Source of the DNA: Pararhizobium sp. A13 | Lineage (GTDB): Bacteria; Pseudomonadota; Alphaproteobacteria; Rhizobiales; Rhizobiaceae | Assembly: GCF_040126305.1 (NCBI RefSeq) | Contig: NZ_CP149511.1 | Span: 1,054,001 to 1,118,000, forward strand | Reading direction: 5' to 3' | DNA: 64,000 nt | Shown here: positions 52,979 through 61,939 of the stretch, one piece after another | Position numbering within the stretch: position 1 is the stretch's first letter | Layout: each line of letters opens with the position of its first letter | Position numbers and translations under genes: made by a program | Notes under the pieces: model-generated | Told to the model about the DNA's origin: nothing | Seen by the model: the letters and a program-made list of their open reading frames with translations, nothing else | Database searches by the model: none

Positions 52979-54907
52979 TCAACGCAGCGACGCGCTGTCC
53001 TGCCGAGCCCTCTCAACGACATAGCCGATATCGTCGGGAAGCATGAGCCCCTCTGCAACAAGCGCTTGCGCGGCCGCCTCGACCGCGGCGACATGGGCCT
53101 TATTATCGTGATAACGCTCGCTCAAGGCTTTGCGGCTGTCGGCTTCGCTCGGCTCCTTGGGGAACGGGATGAAGGTGCCGGCGAGGCTGCAAAGCTCGCC
53201 CTCGCCGAAGCCCTCCTTCCGGAGGTTCCAGCCCGCATAGGTGCCGAGCGGCGCCTGAACATAGGCCATCCGGATGCCTCCGAGCGGATTGCCGTCCGCG
53301 TCGACGGCAGGCAGGTGGACCGGGTAGATCTTGCCACGCGTCGGCGGCTGTGTCGCATAATCCATGACCCTCAATTCGTTGAAGACGGGGCGCACTACCT
53401 CGCCATTGATCTTCGGCAGCTTAAGCTCATCGGGGCGCACAAGCGTTCCGTCGGTCAGACTCGGAAAACGGCTGGCAGGCGGCACCTTGTTCTCCGAGAT
53501 CCAGTTCGCCATCGCCACGTACAGAGGCCGCATCACCGGTGCGGCGCTCAGTGGATTGGTCGAATAGACGCAGGCCATGTCCTCTACGGACTTCGCCGAC
53601 CAAGGATTGAAATGCGGCGCTCCGGCGATGAAATAGAGCCGCACATTGTCGGGCATTTTGAGCGGCTTGCCATCGGGCGACGTGGTGACCAGGGACGCGC
53701 GTGCCTGCCAGAATTCCGTCGAGGTATCGGTGTGCATGATCTTGGGGCAGGTTTCGGTGGTGCTGCAAGCCGACAGGATACTTCCGCTCTTGCCGCTCAA
53801 GGGATCATCCGTTTCCGCATAGGTGAATGGGAACTGATCGCCAGGATAGTCGTGATCCTCGTGCTGGCGCGAATAGCGTCCCGGCTGGGCAAAGCGGAAA
53901 TTGGTGAAGGTCTTGCGCGAGCCGGCGATATGCGGGATTGCTCCGTCGAAAACCCTGTTGCCTTTCTCGTCGGCGTTGAAGCCCTGGTAGATCAGGTCTC
54001 TGAGAAAGCGCCCCGATTGCGAAATCCCCATACCGATCGTGTACTTCACGCCGCCGAGCGGATTTTCCGCCTCATGCCCCTCGTTGCCGCGCAGGAACGA
54101 GATCAGGTCGCTGGTGGCGATGAAAGCCAGGCCGGCCGGCACAGCGTCCTTCGCCGGGTAGATGAATTCGTAGATCGCGCCAGCGTCCATATCGGCGGGC
54201 CGGGTGATCTCGATTTCGGTCGGGCTCAGATATCTGAAGGAAAGCCCGGCCGTCTGTTGCGGCTCGTCTCCCTCCCTGGCGCGGACGGTGAGCTTGGCTT
54301 TCGTCAGGTCCAGGTCCGCCGCCGGATAGGTCAGTTTAGCCGCGCTGGTGCGGCCGGGCTTGTCGAAGATGAACTGTTCGCGCGATCGACCCGTGACGCT
54401 CCCAAGAACCGGAAGGTCGATGTTGAGAAACTCGTCGGCAAGGCCAGTTTGCCAGCCGCTCCAGACGATCGTGTCGCCGCGGTTCATGAGAAAGCCGTCG
54501 CCGGCCTCAGATGCGGCAGACGGTACCACCGTCGACTCGCTGCGATTGAGCAACGTGAAGCTAAGGTTCCTGCCGCGGTTCGGCACTTCATAGAAGAGTA
54601 TCGGCGAGCGTTGCCCCGGATTTGCAGGTCGTAGGATAGAAACCTCGGTGCTGAAGACCACCTCGCCCAACGCATTCACCGGCGCCAAGTCAATATCGAC
54701 GATATCGGCGACGCGCGGCGACTTGGGATCGACGGCGAAGGTCGCAATCGCATCGATGCGTTCATAACCACCGGCTTTGCCGAAGAGCTTGCCTTCGAAA
54801 GCGGCCCCCGATGCCTTGATCTGAAATTGGGTAACACGGGCCAAAGCGCTGCTGGACAGCAGAGCGGCCGTCACCATGGCGGACATGAAAATCAGGCGTT
54901 TCAACAT
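52979..54907 (-). CDS. secreted alpha/beta hydrolase (Abhydrolase_10-like)
   Basis: 642 residues from the ATG at 54907 (AAGGA 7 nt upstream), with a Sec signal peptide MLKRLIFMSAMVTAALLSSS and cleavage near ALA-R. The mature part belongs to the large alpha/beta hydrolase family with nucleophile elbow GMGISQSGRFLRDLIYQGFN and later conserved NFRFAQPGRYSRQHEDHDYP, GAPHFNPWSAKSVEDMACVY and GGIRMAYVQAPLGTYAGWNL. It would act in the periplasm on an ester or lactone of unknown identity. Convergent with the TRAP operon and separated from matC by about 230 bp; no operon partner is evident. Confidence 0.85.
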   Translation of the reverse strand: MLKRLIFMSAMVTAALLSSSALARVTQFQIKASGAAFEGKLFGKAGGYERIDAIATFAVDPKSPRVADIVDIDLAPVNALGEVVFSTEVSILRPANPGQRSPILFYEVPNRGRNLSFTLLNRSESTVVPSAASEAGDGFLMNRGDTIVWSGWQTGLADEFLNIDLPVLGSVTGRSREQFIFDKPGRTSAAKLTYPAADLDLTKAKLTVRAREGDEPQQTAGLSFRYLSPTEIEITRPADMDAGAIYEFIYPAKDAVPAGLAFIATSDLISFLRGNEGHEAENPLGGVKYTIGMGISQSGRFLRDLIYQGFNADEKGNRVFDGAIPHIAGSRKTFTNFRFAQPGRYSRQHEDHDYPGDQFPFTYAETDDPLSGKSGSILSACSTTETCPKIMHTDTSTEFWQARASLVTTSPDGKPLKMPDNVRLYFIAGAPHFNPWSAKSVEDMACVYSTNPLSAAPVMRPLYVAMANWISENKVPPASRFPSLTDGTLVRPDELKLPKINGEVVRPVFNELRVMDYATQPPTRGKIYPVHLPAVDADGNPLGGIRMAYVQAPLGTYAGWNLRKEGFGEGELCSLAGTFIPFPKEPSEADSRKALSERYHDNKAHVAAVEAAAQALVAEGLMLPDDIGYVVERARQDSASLR

Positions 54908-55137
54908 GCGATTTCCTTCCATTGTTCAAATTCGAGAAATCAACGGCAAAGCAGGGTAGTCACGTTTCACCCAGGGTGGAGCGCCTGCCTCGCAGGAGAA
55001 AGGCGCTTGCACGGTCGTGAGAGTGACGTGGGGCACGTCTCGGTCCGAGCTGGCTCGCAAATACAACCGATCTCCGCCTTCCCTCCCATGTGGGGGAAAA
55101 GTCTCGACACACTTCGTTTTGCAACGGCAGCCCGCCG

Positions 55138-56484
55138 TCAGACCAGCCCAGGCACGACGAACACCAACCAGGCAACGATCGGGCCGATGATCGCGATCAG
55201 TGCGCTGTAGATGAGCAGCTGTCGCAGCACCTGCTCGCGCTTGTCATCCGGCGCATTGGCGACGACGAGTGCGCCGTTGGTGGAAAACGGGCTGGTGTCG
55301 ACGATCGTCGTCGAGATCGCGATCGCAGCTACCACACCGATGGCGCTGATGTGCCCTTGCAGGAGGAACGGAACGGCGAGCGGGATAATGGCACCCAGCA
55401 GCGCGGTTGAGGATGCAAAGGCTGAGACAATGGCACCGGTGAAGCAAAGCAAAAGCGCGACCAGAAGCGGCATGCCGAGACTGGATATGCCGCTGGCCAC
55501 ATAGTCCACCGTACCGGCCTTCTCCATGACGCCGACATATGTGATTATGCCGGCGATCAGCAGCACGGTCGACCAGCTCACCTTGTCGATCGCCGCCTTC
55601 TGGGTTTTCGGCGACAGGAGCGCCAGCACGACGGCAACCGTAATTGCGACCAGACCGACGTTGAACTTGAAAACCAGCGCGCCGATGCCGAGCGCCGTCA
55701 AGCCGATCAAGGTAGTAATTCTCTCATTGGTCAGGCGCAACGTCGTAGCGGTGTCAGCCGCCGTACCGTAAGTATGCTCCCTGATCGGTTTGGCAGGCGT
55801 GCCGCCATGACCTCTAATCGACGCCGATACGCCCTCGGGATGCAGTTCGGGCAAGGGGCCGAACGATGCCGGCTTCTGCTTCATCACCCTCGCGCCGCCG
55901 AAGACGAAGAAGACCAGCACTGCGATCGCCAGGTTGAAGAAGAAGCTGGAGAGAAACAGTGATGTCGGAGCGAAAGGCAACCCCGCCTTTGCGACGATCT
56001 GATTGGTAATGCCGCCATAGACGCTGATCGGCGAAAAGCCGCCTGCTTGCGCGCCATGGATCACCATCAGACCCATCATTGCCGGGTTGATGCGGTATTG
56101 CACGGCAAAGCTGAGAGCAACCGGCGCAAGGATGGCGACGGCCGCCGGCCCCAGCGCGCCGAAACCGGTGATGATGGCGGCGACGAGGAACATCACCCAT
56201 GGAATCCAGGCGACATGCCCGCGCACAAGTCGCACCGCGCATTCGACCAGCCAGTCGATGGTGCCGTTGATCTGCGCTATGGCAAAGAGGTAGGTGACGG
56301 CGACCAGGGTCAGAAAAAGATCGCTCGGAAAGCCGGCGAAAATGTCGCTGGCCTTCATCCCGATGATCAGCGTGCCGAGCACGAATGTTCCGCCGAATGC
56401 CAGCGCGCCCATGTTGATCGGCTGGATCGTCGCGATGACGAACATGCCGATCAATAGCAGTATGGATAGTACTTCGATACCCAT
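55138..56484 (-). CDS. matC: malonate/dicarboxylate carrier MatC
   Basis: 448 residues, about 12 membrane helices. The N-terminal MatC-type region reads QPINMGALAFGGTFVLGTLI; helices include WIPWVMFLVAAIITGFGALG, and the conserved segments GPAAVAILAPVALSFAVQYR, IHGAQAGGFSPISVYGGITN and VSAFASSTALLGAIIPLAVP (substrate-site-like SxTA) match the family. It imports malonate for the MatB/MatA enzymes encoded just upstream. Start ATG 56484 with GGAGGAGGAGG. A 94-bp gap separates it from matB, but it is on the same strand and most likely in the same transcript. Confidence 0.9.
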   Translation of the reverse strand: MGIEVLSILLLIGMFVIATIQPINMGALAFGGTFVLGTLIIGMKASDIFAGFPSDLFLTLVAVTYLFAIAQINGTIDWLVECAVRLVRGHVAWIPWVMFLVAAIITGFGALGPAAVAILAPVALSFAVQYRINPAMMGLMVIHGAQAGGFSPISVYGGITNQIVAKAGLPFAPTSLFLSSFFFNLAIAVLVFFVFGGARVMKQKPASFGPLPELHPEGVSASIRGHGGTPAKPIREHTYGTAADTATTLRLTNERITTLIGLTALGIGALVFKFNVGLVAITVAVVLALLSPKTQKAAIDKVSWSTVLLIAGIITYVGVMEKAGTVDYVASGISSLGMPLLVALLLCFTGAIVSAFASSTALLGAIIPLAVPFLLQGHISAIGVVAAIAISTTIVDTSPFSTNGALVVANAPDDKREQVLRQLLIYSALIAIIGPIVAWLVFVVPGLV

Positions 56485-56578
56485 GATTCCTCCTCCTCCG
56501 ACGCCTCCAGCGTCGTCAGTCCTGTTTTCGAGATTGAAGATGGTTTCAGTGCGCCTTCCTCCCAGAGGGCGCGCGTCG

Positions 56579-58093
56579 TCACGTCCTGGCGTAAAGGTCG
56601 GCGTATTTCTGCCGCAGGAGGTTCTTCTGGACCTTGCCCATCGTGTTGCGTGGCAGGTCCTCAGCGAAGATGATGCGCTTGGGCTGTTTGTAGCGCGCGA
56701 GACGGTCCTGGAGTGCGCTGACTATGGCGTTTTCATCCAGGACAGCGTCGGGCTTGCGCACGACGATGGCGGTAACGCCCTCGCCGAAGTCGGGATGCGG
56801 CACACCGATCACGGCGCTTTCGGCAACGCCGTCGATCTGGTCGATCTCGCCCTCGACTTCTTTCGGATAGATGTTGTATCCGCCCGAAATCACCAGGTCC
56901 TTGTTGCGGCCGACGATGTGGACGTAGCCTTGTCCGTCGATCTTGCCGAGATCGCCGCTGATGAAGAACCCATCTGCGGTGAATTCGGCCGCGGTCTTTT
57001 CCGGCATGCGCCAATAGCCCTTGAAGACGTTCGGGCCCTTGATCTCGATCATGCCGGTTTCTTCAGGCAGCAGCACGAGCCCGGTGGCGGGATCGGTTAC
57101 GCGCACCGTCACGCCCGGCAGCGGGAAGCCGACCGTTCCGGCAATCCGTTTCCCCTCATAGGGGTTCGACGTGTTCATATTGGTTTCCGTCATGCCGTAG
57201 CGCTCAAGAATCGCGTGACCGGTGCGTCTGTGAAACTCGGTATGTGTTTCGGCAAGCAGTGGGGCCGAACCGGATATGAAGAGGCGGATGTTGGCGACCG
57301 CTTGCCCGTCAAGGCGCGCGCTCTGCAGAAGGCGCACGTAGAAGGTCGGCACGCCCATCAGCATTGTTGCCTGCGGCATCAGGGACACCACGACATCCGG
57401 GTCGAACTTCGACAGCAGGAACATCGAGGCGCCGGCGAGCAGTGTGACGTTCGTGGCGACGAACAGCCCATGTGTGTGGAATATCGGCAAGGCATGGATC
57501 AGCCGATCTTCGGCGGTGACGCGCCAATAGTCTCGCAAGGTCAGGGCGTTCGAGAGCAGGTTCCCATGAGTGAGCATCGCCCCCTTGGAGCGTCCCGTCG
57601 TCCCCGACGTGTAGAGGATCGCCGCCAGATCGTCGGCGGAGCACGAGGCATCGACAAAGTCGCCCGGCTCGTCGCGTGCGAGATCCAGCAATGAGCCGGT
57701 GCCATCATCGTCGAGCGTTTCGACGATCGCGCCGTAAGGCTTCGCGACTTTCTCGACGCCCCCCCGAGCCGCTGACGAAACAACCACCAAACGCGGCTCT
57801 GCATCGCCGATAAAATAGTCGAGTTCAGCCAGGGTATAGGCGGTGTTGAGCGGCAGGTAGACCGCGCCGCTTCGAAGGCAGGCGAGATAGAGGATCAATG
57901 CCTCGGCACTTTTGTCGACTTGCACCGCAACGCGGTCTCCGGGGCGAATGCCGAGCGTGTCCATCGCACTGGCAATGCGGCCAGAAAGAGCGAGCGCGTC
58001 ATCGTAGGTCCACGTACCAGTGCCATTGATCCGGATGAACGGTGCGTCGCCGGGCGCGGCGGCCCGTATAGCGTCGAAAAGATGGTTGCTCAC
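56579..58093 (-). CDS. matB: malonyl-CoA synthetase MatB
   Basis: 504 residues. Acyl-adenylate-forming enzyme that makes malonyl-CoA from malonate, CoA and ATP. ATP-binding loop ILYTSGTTGRSKGAMLTHGN near residue 157, A5 motif ERYGMTETNMNTSNPYEGKR, A7/A8 motifs FFISGDLGKIDGQGYVHIVG and RNKDLVISGGYNIYPKEVEG, and catalytic Lys in LPRNTMGKVQKNLLR. The MTETNMNTSNPY segment is typical of malonyl-CoA synthetases. Starts at GTG 58093, overlapping the matA stop (GTGA), with GGAGGAGGG upstream. Confidence 0.95.
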   Translation of the reverse strand: MSNHLFDAIRAAAPGDAPFIRINGTGTWTYDDALALSGRIASAMDTLGIRPGDRVAVQVDKSAEALILYLACLRSGAVYLPLNTAYTLAELDYFIGDAEPRLVVVSSAARGGVEKVAKPYGAIVETLDDDGTGSLLDLARDEPGDFVDASCSADDLAAILYTSGTTGRSKGAMLTHGNLLSNALTLRDYWRVTAEDRLIHALPIFHTHGLFVATNVTLLAGASMFLLSKFDPDVVVSLMPQATMLMGVPTFYVRLLQSARLDGQAVANIRLFISGSAPLLAETHTEFHRRTGHAILERYGMTETNMNTSNPYEGKRIAGTVGFPLPGVTVRVTDPATGLVLLPEETGMIEIKGPNVFKGYWRMPEKTAAEFTADGFFISGDLGKIDGQGYVHIVGRNKDLVISGGYNIYPKEVEGEIDQIDGVAESAVIGVPHPDFGEGVTAIVVRKPDAVLDENAIVSALQDRLARYKQPKRIIFAEDLPRNTMGKVQKNLLRQKYADLYART

Positions 58094-59511
58094 TTTCGCC
58101 CTCCTCCAAGCTTTGAGTTCACTATTTGTGCGAATGGCCGGGAGCCTTGCTGGCCATTGCCGCCGCGGCGGCTTTCGTCGTTCTGGTTGAGCAAGCTCTT
58201 GACGGCCGGCGAGGCAATCACTTCGCCGCGCTGCGCCAGGGCCTCGTGGTTGGCGACGATATCGTCGAGCTTGTAGAGGTAGTTGACCATCAGACCGTGT
58301 GCCTGCTGCATCGCCTTGGTCGAACGGTCGCCAAGAAAATTCAGTCTTTCAAGGCGAGCACCATTGCCGAGATGGAAGCGGGCTACCGGATCGACCGGGC
58401 GGCCCTCCGGCGTCCGTTCGATCAGGAAATAGCGCGCCGCAAGCGGCAACAACACGCGCTCCATCTCGATCGCCGTGCTCTCGTCGTCGGCCCATTTAGA
58501 ATCGTCGAGCAGCATCAGCTTTTCGCGGACCCCGGACGGAAGGGGGGCGGCTGCCGAGCTGCGCGACTTGGCGAGCCAACGGGCGAAGCCTGGGACCGGC
58601 GACAGCGTGACGAAATTCTTGAGGCCGGGTAAATCCCTGCGCAGGTCTTCCACGACCTGTTTGATCAGGAAGTTGCCGAACGAGATCCCGCGTAGGCCAT
58701 CCTGGCAGTTGGAGATCGAATAGAAGACGGCGGTCGTCGCCTCGTCGGCATTGATCTGCTCCCTGCCCTCGTCGAGCACATCTCCGATCGCCCTCGGGAC
58801 GGACCGGGTGAGCGCCACTTCGACGAACACGAGCGGCTCGTCGGCCAGTCGGGGGTGGAAGAAGGCAAAGCAGCGACGGTCGGCCGGCGCCAAACGACGG
58901 CGCAACTCCTCCCAGCCGGCGATCTCATGCACCGCCTCGTATTTGATGATCTTTTCAAGGATGTAAGCCGGCGTCGACCAGTCGATCGGTCGGAGTGTAA
59001 GAAAGCCGCGATTGAACCAGGAACCGAACAGATGTGTAAAGTCGGCGTCAAGCGCGTGATATTCGGCGGATTGCTCTTTGGAGGACAGAAGCTGCTGACG
59101 CATCCCGACGAGCTTGGCGGTGCCGTTCGGCGCGTGATTTAATCGGCGCAGGAGCTCCTGTCGCCGCGGCTCGGCCGCCTGGTGGAGAGCAATGATCGCC
59201 GCAGAGCTTTTGTCAGTGCGGTAATTTTCAATCGCCTGGTCGAGCTTGGTCATGTCGGGCCCGAACTTTTCATGAAGCATATGGAGGAATGTCTGCGCGC
59301 CGTCGCTCTCGAGCGACCCCCAGCGCTCGAGTATTTCGGCAGCCAGGGCCATGCCTGAAGCTTCGCCCCGGCTTGATAGCAGCATTTCACAGAGTGTTTG
59401 GAGATCGACTTCGGCTGCGACCTGCGTGTTGCGCGAGCCGGAAAACAGAAGCTGGCGTCCGCGGTCGGTGATGCTCTGTAGCATGTCGGTGAAGAAAGAA
59501 GCCTCAGACAT
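58090..59511 (-). CDS. matA: malonyl-CoA decarboxylase MatA
   Basis: 473 residues from the ATG at 59511 (AGAGGA upstream; the frame extends to 59571). Converts malonyl-CoA to acetyl-CoA and CO2. Helical N-terminal domain, then the GNAT-like catalytic domain with PLVFVEVALTRSVPRAIGDV, FYSISNCQDGLRGISFGNFL (conserved Ser) and GARLERLNFLGDRSTKAMQQ followed by AHGLMVNYLYKL (conserved His). Together with MatB it turns malonate into acetyl-CoA. First gene of matABC, divergent from matR. Confidence 0.95.
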   Translation of the reverse strand: MSEASFFTDMLQSITDRGRQLLFSGSRNTQVAAEVDLQTLCEMLLSSRGEASGMALAAEILERWGSLESDGAQTFLHMLHEKFGPDMTKLDQAIENYRTDKSSAAIIALHQAAEPRRQELLRRLNHAPNGTAKLVGMRQQLLSSKEQSAEYHALDADFTHLFGSWFNRGFLTLRPIDWSTPAYILEKIIKYEAVHEIAGWEELRRRLAPADRRCFAFFHPRLADEPLVFVEVALTRSVPRAIGDVLDEGREQINADEATTAVFYSISNCQDGLRGISFGNFLIKQVVEDLRRDLPGLKNFVTLSPVPGFARWLAKSRSSAAAPLPSGVREKLMLLDDSKWADDESTAIEMERVLLPLAARYFLIERTPEGRPVDPVARFHLGNGARLERLNFLGDRSTKAMQQAHGLMVNYLYKLDDIVANHEALAQRGEVIASPAVKSLLNQNDESRRGGNGQQGSRPFAQIVNSKLGGGRK

Positions 59512-59627
59512 GCCATAATCCTCTCTTCTGGCCGACCGGGTTGCGCGGACCGTTTGGCGGCGGCTTCCCATCGCCGGGTTTCACCGGTAGTATGTAAACT
59601 GTCACATTTCGTACACGAGGTCAATCA

Positions 59628-59641
59628 TCGTGTATACAAGA
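59628..59641. promoter_or_regulatory. MatR operator
   Basis: TCGTGTATACAAGA is the exact reverse complement of TCTTGTATACACGA, the MatR binding site described for the mat operon of R. leguminosarum. It lies 32 bp upstream of the matR start and 117 bp upstream of matA. A related half-site TCGTACACGA lies at 59610-59619. Malonate is the inducer in the described system. Confidence 0.85.
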
Positions 59642-59672
59642 ACAGTGTTTATGTATGAGGGAAGTGAAACGA

Positions 59673-60323
59673 ATGTCCGAAAATGTCGGCCGATGGCTTC
59701 GGGATGAGATTGAAAATGCAATTCTTTCCAACGAATTCGCGCCTGGCGCACGCCTGGACGAAATGGTGCTTGCCAATCGGTTCGGAGTCTCGCGAACGCC
59801 GGTGCGCGAGGCGCTGATGCAGCTTGACGCCATTGGTCTGATAGAAATCCGTCCGCGCCGAGGTGCAGTCGTTATCGATCCGGGACCGCACCGCATCTAC
59901 GAGATGTTTGAGGTCATGGCGGAACTCGAGGGCCTGGCGGGGTCGCTCGCCGCCCGACGGCTGGATGAGCGTTCCCGAGAAGCGATCTCGGCCGCCCACA
60001 GGCGCTGTGAGCTATCAGCAGGTTCCGGTGACAGCGACGCCTATTATTACGACAACGAGGAGTTCCATACGGCCATCTACGCGGCGAGCCGAAGCGACTT
60101 CCTTGAGGAGCAATGTGCGCAATTGCACCGGCGCCTGCGTCCTTATCGCCGCCTCCAGTTGCGCGTGCGCAACCGCCTGTCGACGTCCTTCTCGGAACAT
60201 TGCGCCATCGTCGAAGCGATCTTTGTTGGAGACGGAGAGGAAGCCCGCCGCCTGCTGCGGGGGCATGTCGGCATTCAGGGCGAGAGGTTCAGCGATCTAG
60301 TCGCGAGCATGGCAACCAGATGA
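59673..60323 (+). CDS. matR: GntR/FadR-family regulator of malonate catabolism MatR
   Basis: 216 residues from the ATG at 59673, which has GAGGGAAG upstream (an ATG at 59655 lacks one). Winged helix RWLRDEIENAILSNEFAPGA, then LANRFGVSRTPVREALMQLD and GLIEIRPRRGAVVI are the GntR hallmark. The C-terminal FCD domain (YEMFEVMAELEGLAGSLAAR; NEEFHTAIYAASRSDFLEEQ; FSEHCAIVEAIFVGDGEEAR) has the His and Asp/Asn positions for metal and ligand. It should repress matABC until malonate binds. Divergent from matA with its known operator between them. Confidence 0.93.
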   Translation: MSENVGRWLRDEIENAILSNEFAPGARLDEMVLANRFGVSRTPVREALMQLDAIGLIEIRPRRGAVVIDPGPHRIYEMFEVMAELEGLAGSLAARRLDERSREAISAAHRRCELSAGSGDSDAYYYDNEEFHTAIYAASRSDFLEEQCAQLHRRLRPYRRLQLRVRNRLSTSFSEHCAIVEAIFVGDGEEARRLLRGHVGIQGERFSDLVASMATR

Positions 60324-60703
60324 CTTATCTAAATGTCGGCGTGGCAAATCTCAGCAACCGGCATCTGGACTGGCGAGCCGCACATGAAGGCTTCTCGACG
60401 GTAGATCCTCTGCGTGCAAGCGCGGATGACGCGTATTCCGTCGGTGAGCAGTCCCGGATGGTCTCTCGCAATACCAGCACTGCTTCGAGATCCCGCAGAC
60501 GCGCGCGGGCTCGCCGAAATACACACGACTGTCACTGCGTCTGATCTGGGGCAGTGCCGTTTTTTACACAAGCATTTTTATGTTTCACTACTAAAACCCG
60601 CAAAATTTAGGGTTGTTCGACGTCAAATACTGATGAATTCTGATGCGCCGCAGCGCGGGCGAAATCGCGAACCCGCGCTCACGCGACAGAACGGACGCTT
60701 GAG
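60324..60703. other. 380-bp gap upstream of bgsB
   Basis: No gene with support. The last 160 bp are AT-rich (TTTTTTACACAAGC, AAATTTAGGG) before a short GC-rich run, as expected for a promoter of bgsBA. No confident -35/-10 or regulator site can be named. Confidence 0.4.
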
Positions 60704-61939
60704 ATGAGGATCCTGAACCATCGCATCACGCGGATCGCGGTCGGCATTTTGCTCCTGGTGCTCGTGACCGTCGCCCTGTTGCCGGGTTTGACGGGCTTCA
60801 CCAGCCTGGATGGCACTGTCAATGCACGCCTTGCAGTCATAAACGCGCCGATCGACGGGGAGGTTGCGGGATCGCCGCTGCGGATCGGGACGCCGGTGAG
60901 CGAGGGTGAGGCACTTGCGACCATTCGCAACGAACGCGTCAACCGGGCAATCCTTGCGTCGCTGCGCTCAGAACACAACACCGCCGTCGAACGTGTTGCC
61001 GCGCTTGAGCGGGAGCGCGACGAGCTCTCCCAGCTGCGCAATCAGCTTGCCGAACGGCTCGAGGTCTTCCAGCGCGCGACCATTGCCAGCCTGGAACGGG
61101 AATTGCAGATCCTGCGGAAGCGAGTCGAAGTATCGCGCGCCCAGGATCTGGTCGCACAGGTGGATCTCGGCCGCAGGCAGGATCTGGAGTCGAGGGGCAT
61201 TTTCACCCGCAAGATGGTGGAGTCGGCCCAGGCCGCCGGTGCCGCGACGGGTGGCGAAGTCGAGGTGAACAATCTGACGGTCGAATTGCTGCAGCACCGA
61301 TTGGATGCCGTGCGCCAGGGCATATTCGTCGGCGGCGATGGTCAAAACGACGTGCCCTATTCCCGCCAGCGACAGGACGAGGTGATCGTTCGCATCAATG
61401 ACCTCAACACGCGGATCGCCGAGAACAGCACGCGGGCGAGCCAGAGCGAACAGCAGATGACCGAGGAGGGGCGCCGCGTTCGCAGCCTCGAATCGGCGAC
61501 GATTCTATCGCCGTTTGAGGGCGTAGTCTGGAGCAGGAATATCGTCGGCGGTTCCAACGTCATCTTGAATAACGAGATGATGCGCGTGCTCGACTGCCGT
61601 GAGTTGTTCGTCGATATTCTCGTTCCCGAGGTCGACTACGACGAGATCTATCCTGGCCGCGCGGCGGAGGTCCGGCTCTTCGGGCGTGCCGAGGTCTTCA
61701 AGGGCCAGGTGCAATCGGTAAAGGGCAGTTCCGCTGTCGTCGAGAAGGATCTGCTGGCCGCCAACGAGCCGGAAACCGACCAGCGCAATGCCCGGATCCG
61801 TATCCTGCTTGCCCCTTCGGCGCTCAACACCGACTTCGCCAATTTCTGCCAAGTCGGCCGAACGGCCCAGGTGCGTATTTCCAAACGCGCCGTTCGGCTG
61901 TCGCAATGGATCGAAAGCCTATGGTTCAGTCTCTTCTAG
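60704..61939 (+). CDS. bgsB: HlyD-type membrane fusion protein of the beta-glucan synthase, BgsB-like
   Basis: 411 residues. One N-terminal membrane helix (ITRIAVGILLLVLVTVALLP), a lipoyl-like half (VINAPIDGEVAGSPLRIGTP), a long coiled coil (about 85-190; VERVAALERERDELSQLRNQ), the second lipoyl half (ATILSPFEGVVWSRNIVGGS) and a beta-barrel (LFVDILVPEVDYDEIYPGRA). In S. meliloti a protein of this type is encoded with the glucan synthase BgsA and is needed for mixed-linkage beta-glucan production, presumably spanning the periplasm. Its 3' end overlaps bgsA by 34 nt, so the pair is one operon. Confidence 0.85.
   Translation: MRILNHRITRIAVGILLLVLVTVALLPGLTGFTSLDGTVNARLAVINAPIDGEVAGSPLRIGTPVSEGEALATIRNERVNRAILASLRSEHNTAVERVAALERERDELSQLRNQLAERLEVFQRATIASLERELQILRKRVEVSRAQDLVAQVDLGRRQDLESRGIFTRKMVESAQAAGAATGGEVEVNNLTVELLQHRLDAVRQGIFVGGDGQNDVPYSRQRQDEVIVRINDLNTRIAENSTRASQSEQQMTEEGRRVRSLESATILSPFEGVVWSRNIVGGSNVILNNEMMRVLDCRELFVDILVPEVDYDEIYPGRAAEVRLFGRAEVFKGQVQSVKGSSAVVEKDLLAANEPETDQRNARIRILLAPSALNTDFANFCQVGRTAQVRISKRAVRLSQWIESLWFSLF

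Noticed and set aside
54960..55175. 71-residue minus-strand frame between matC and the secreted hydrolase
   Set aside because: It overlaps the matC 3' end, has no family features and no plausible start signal.
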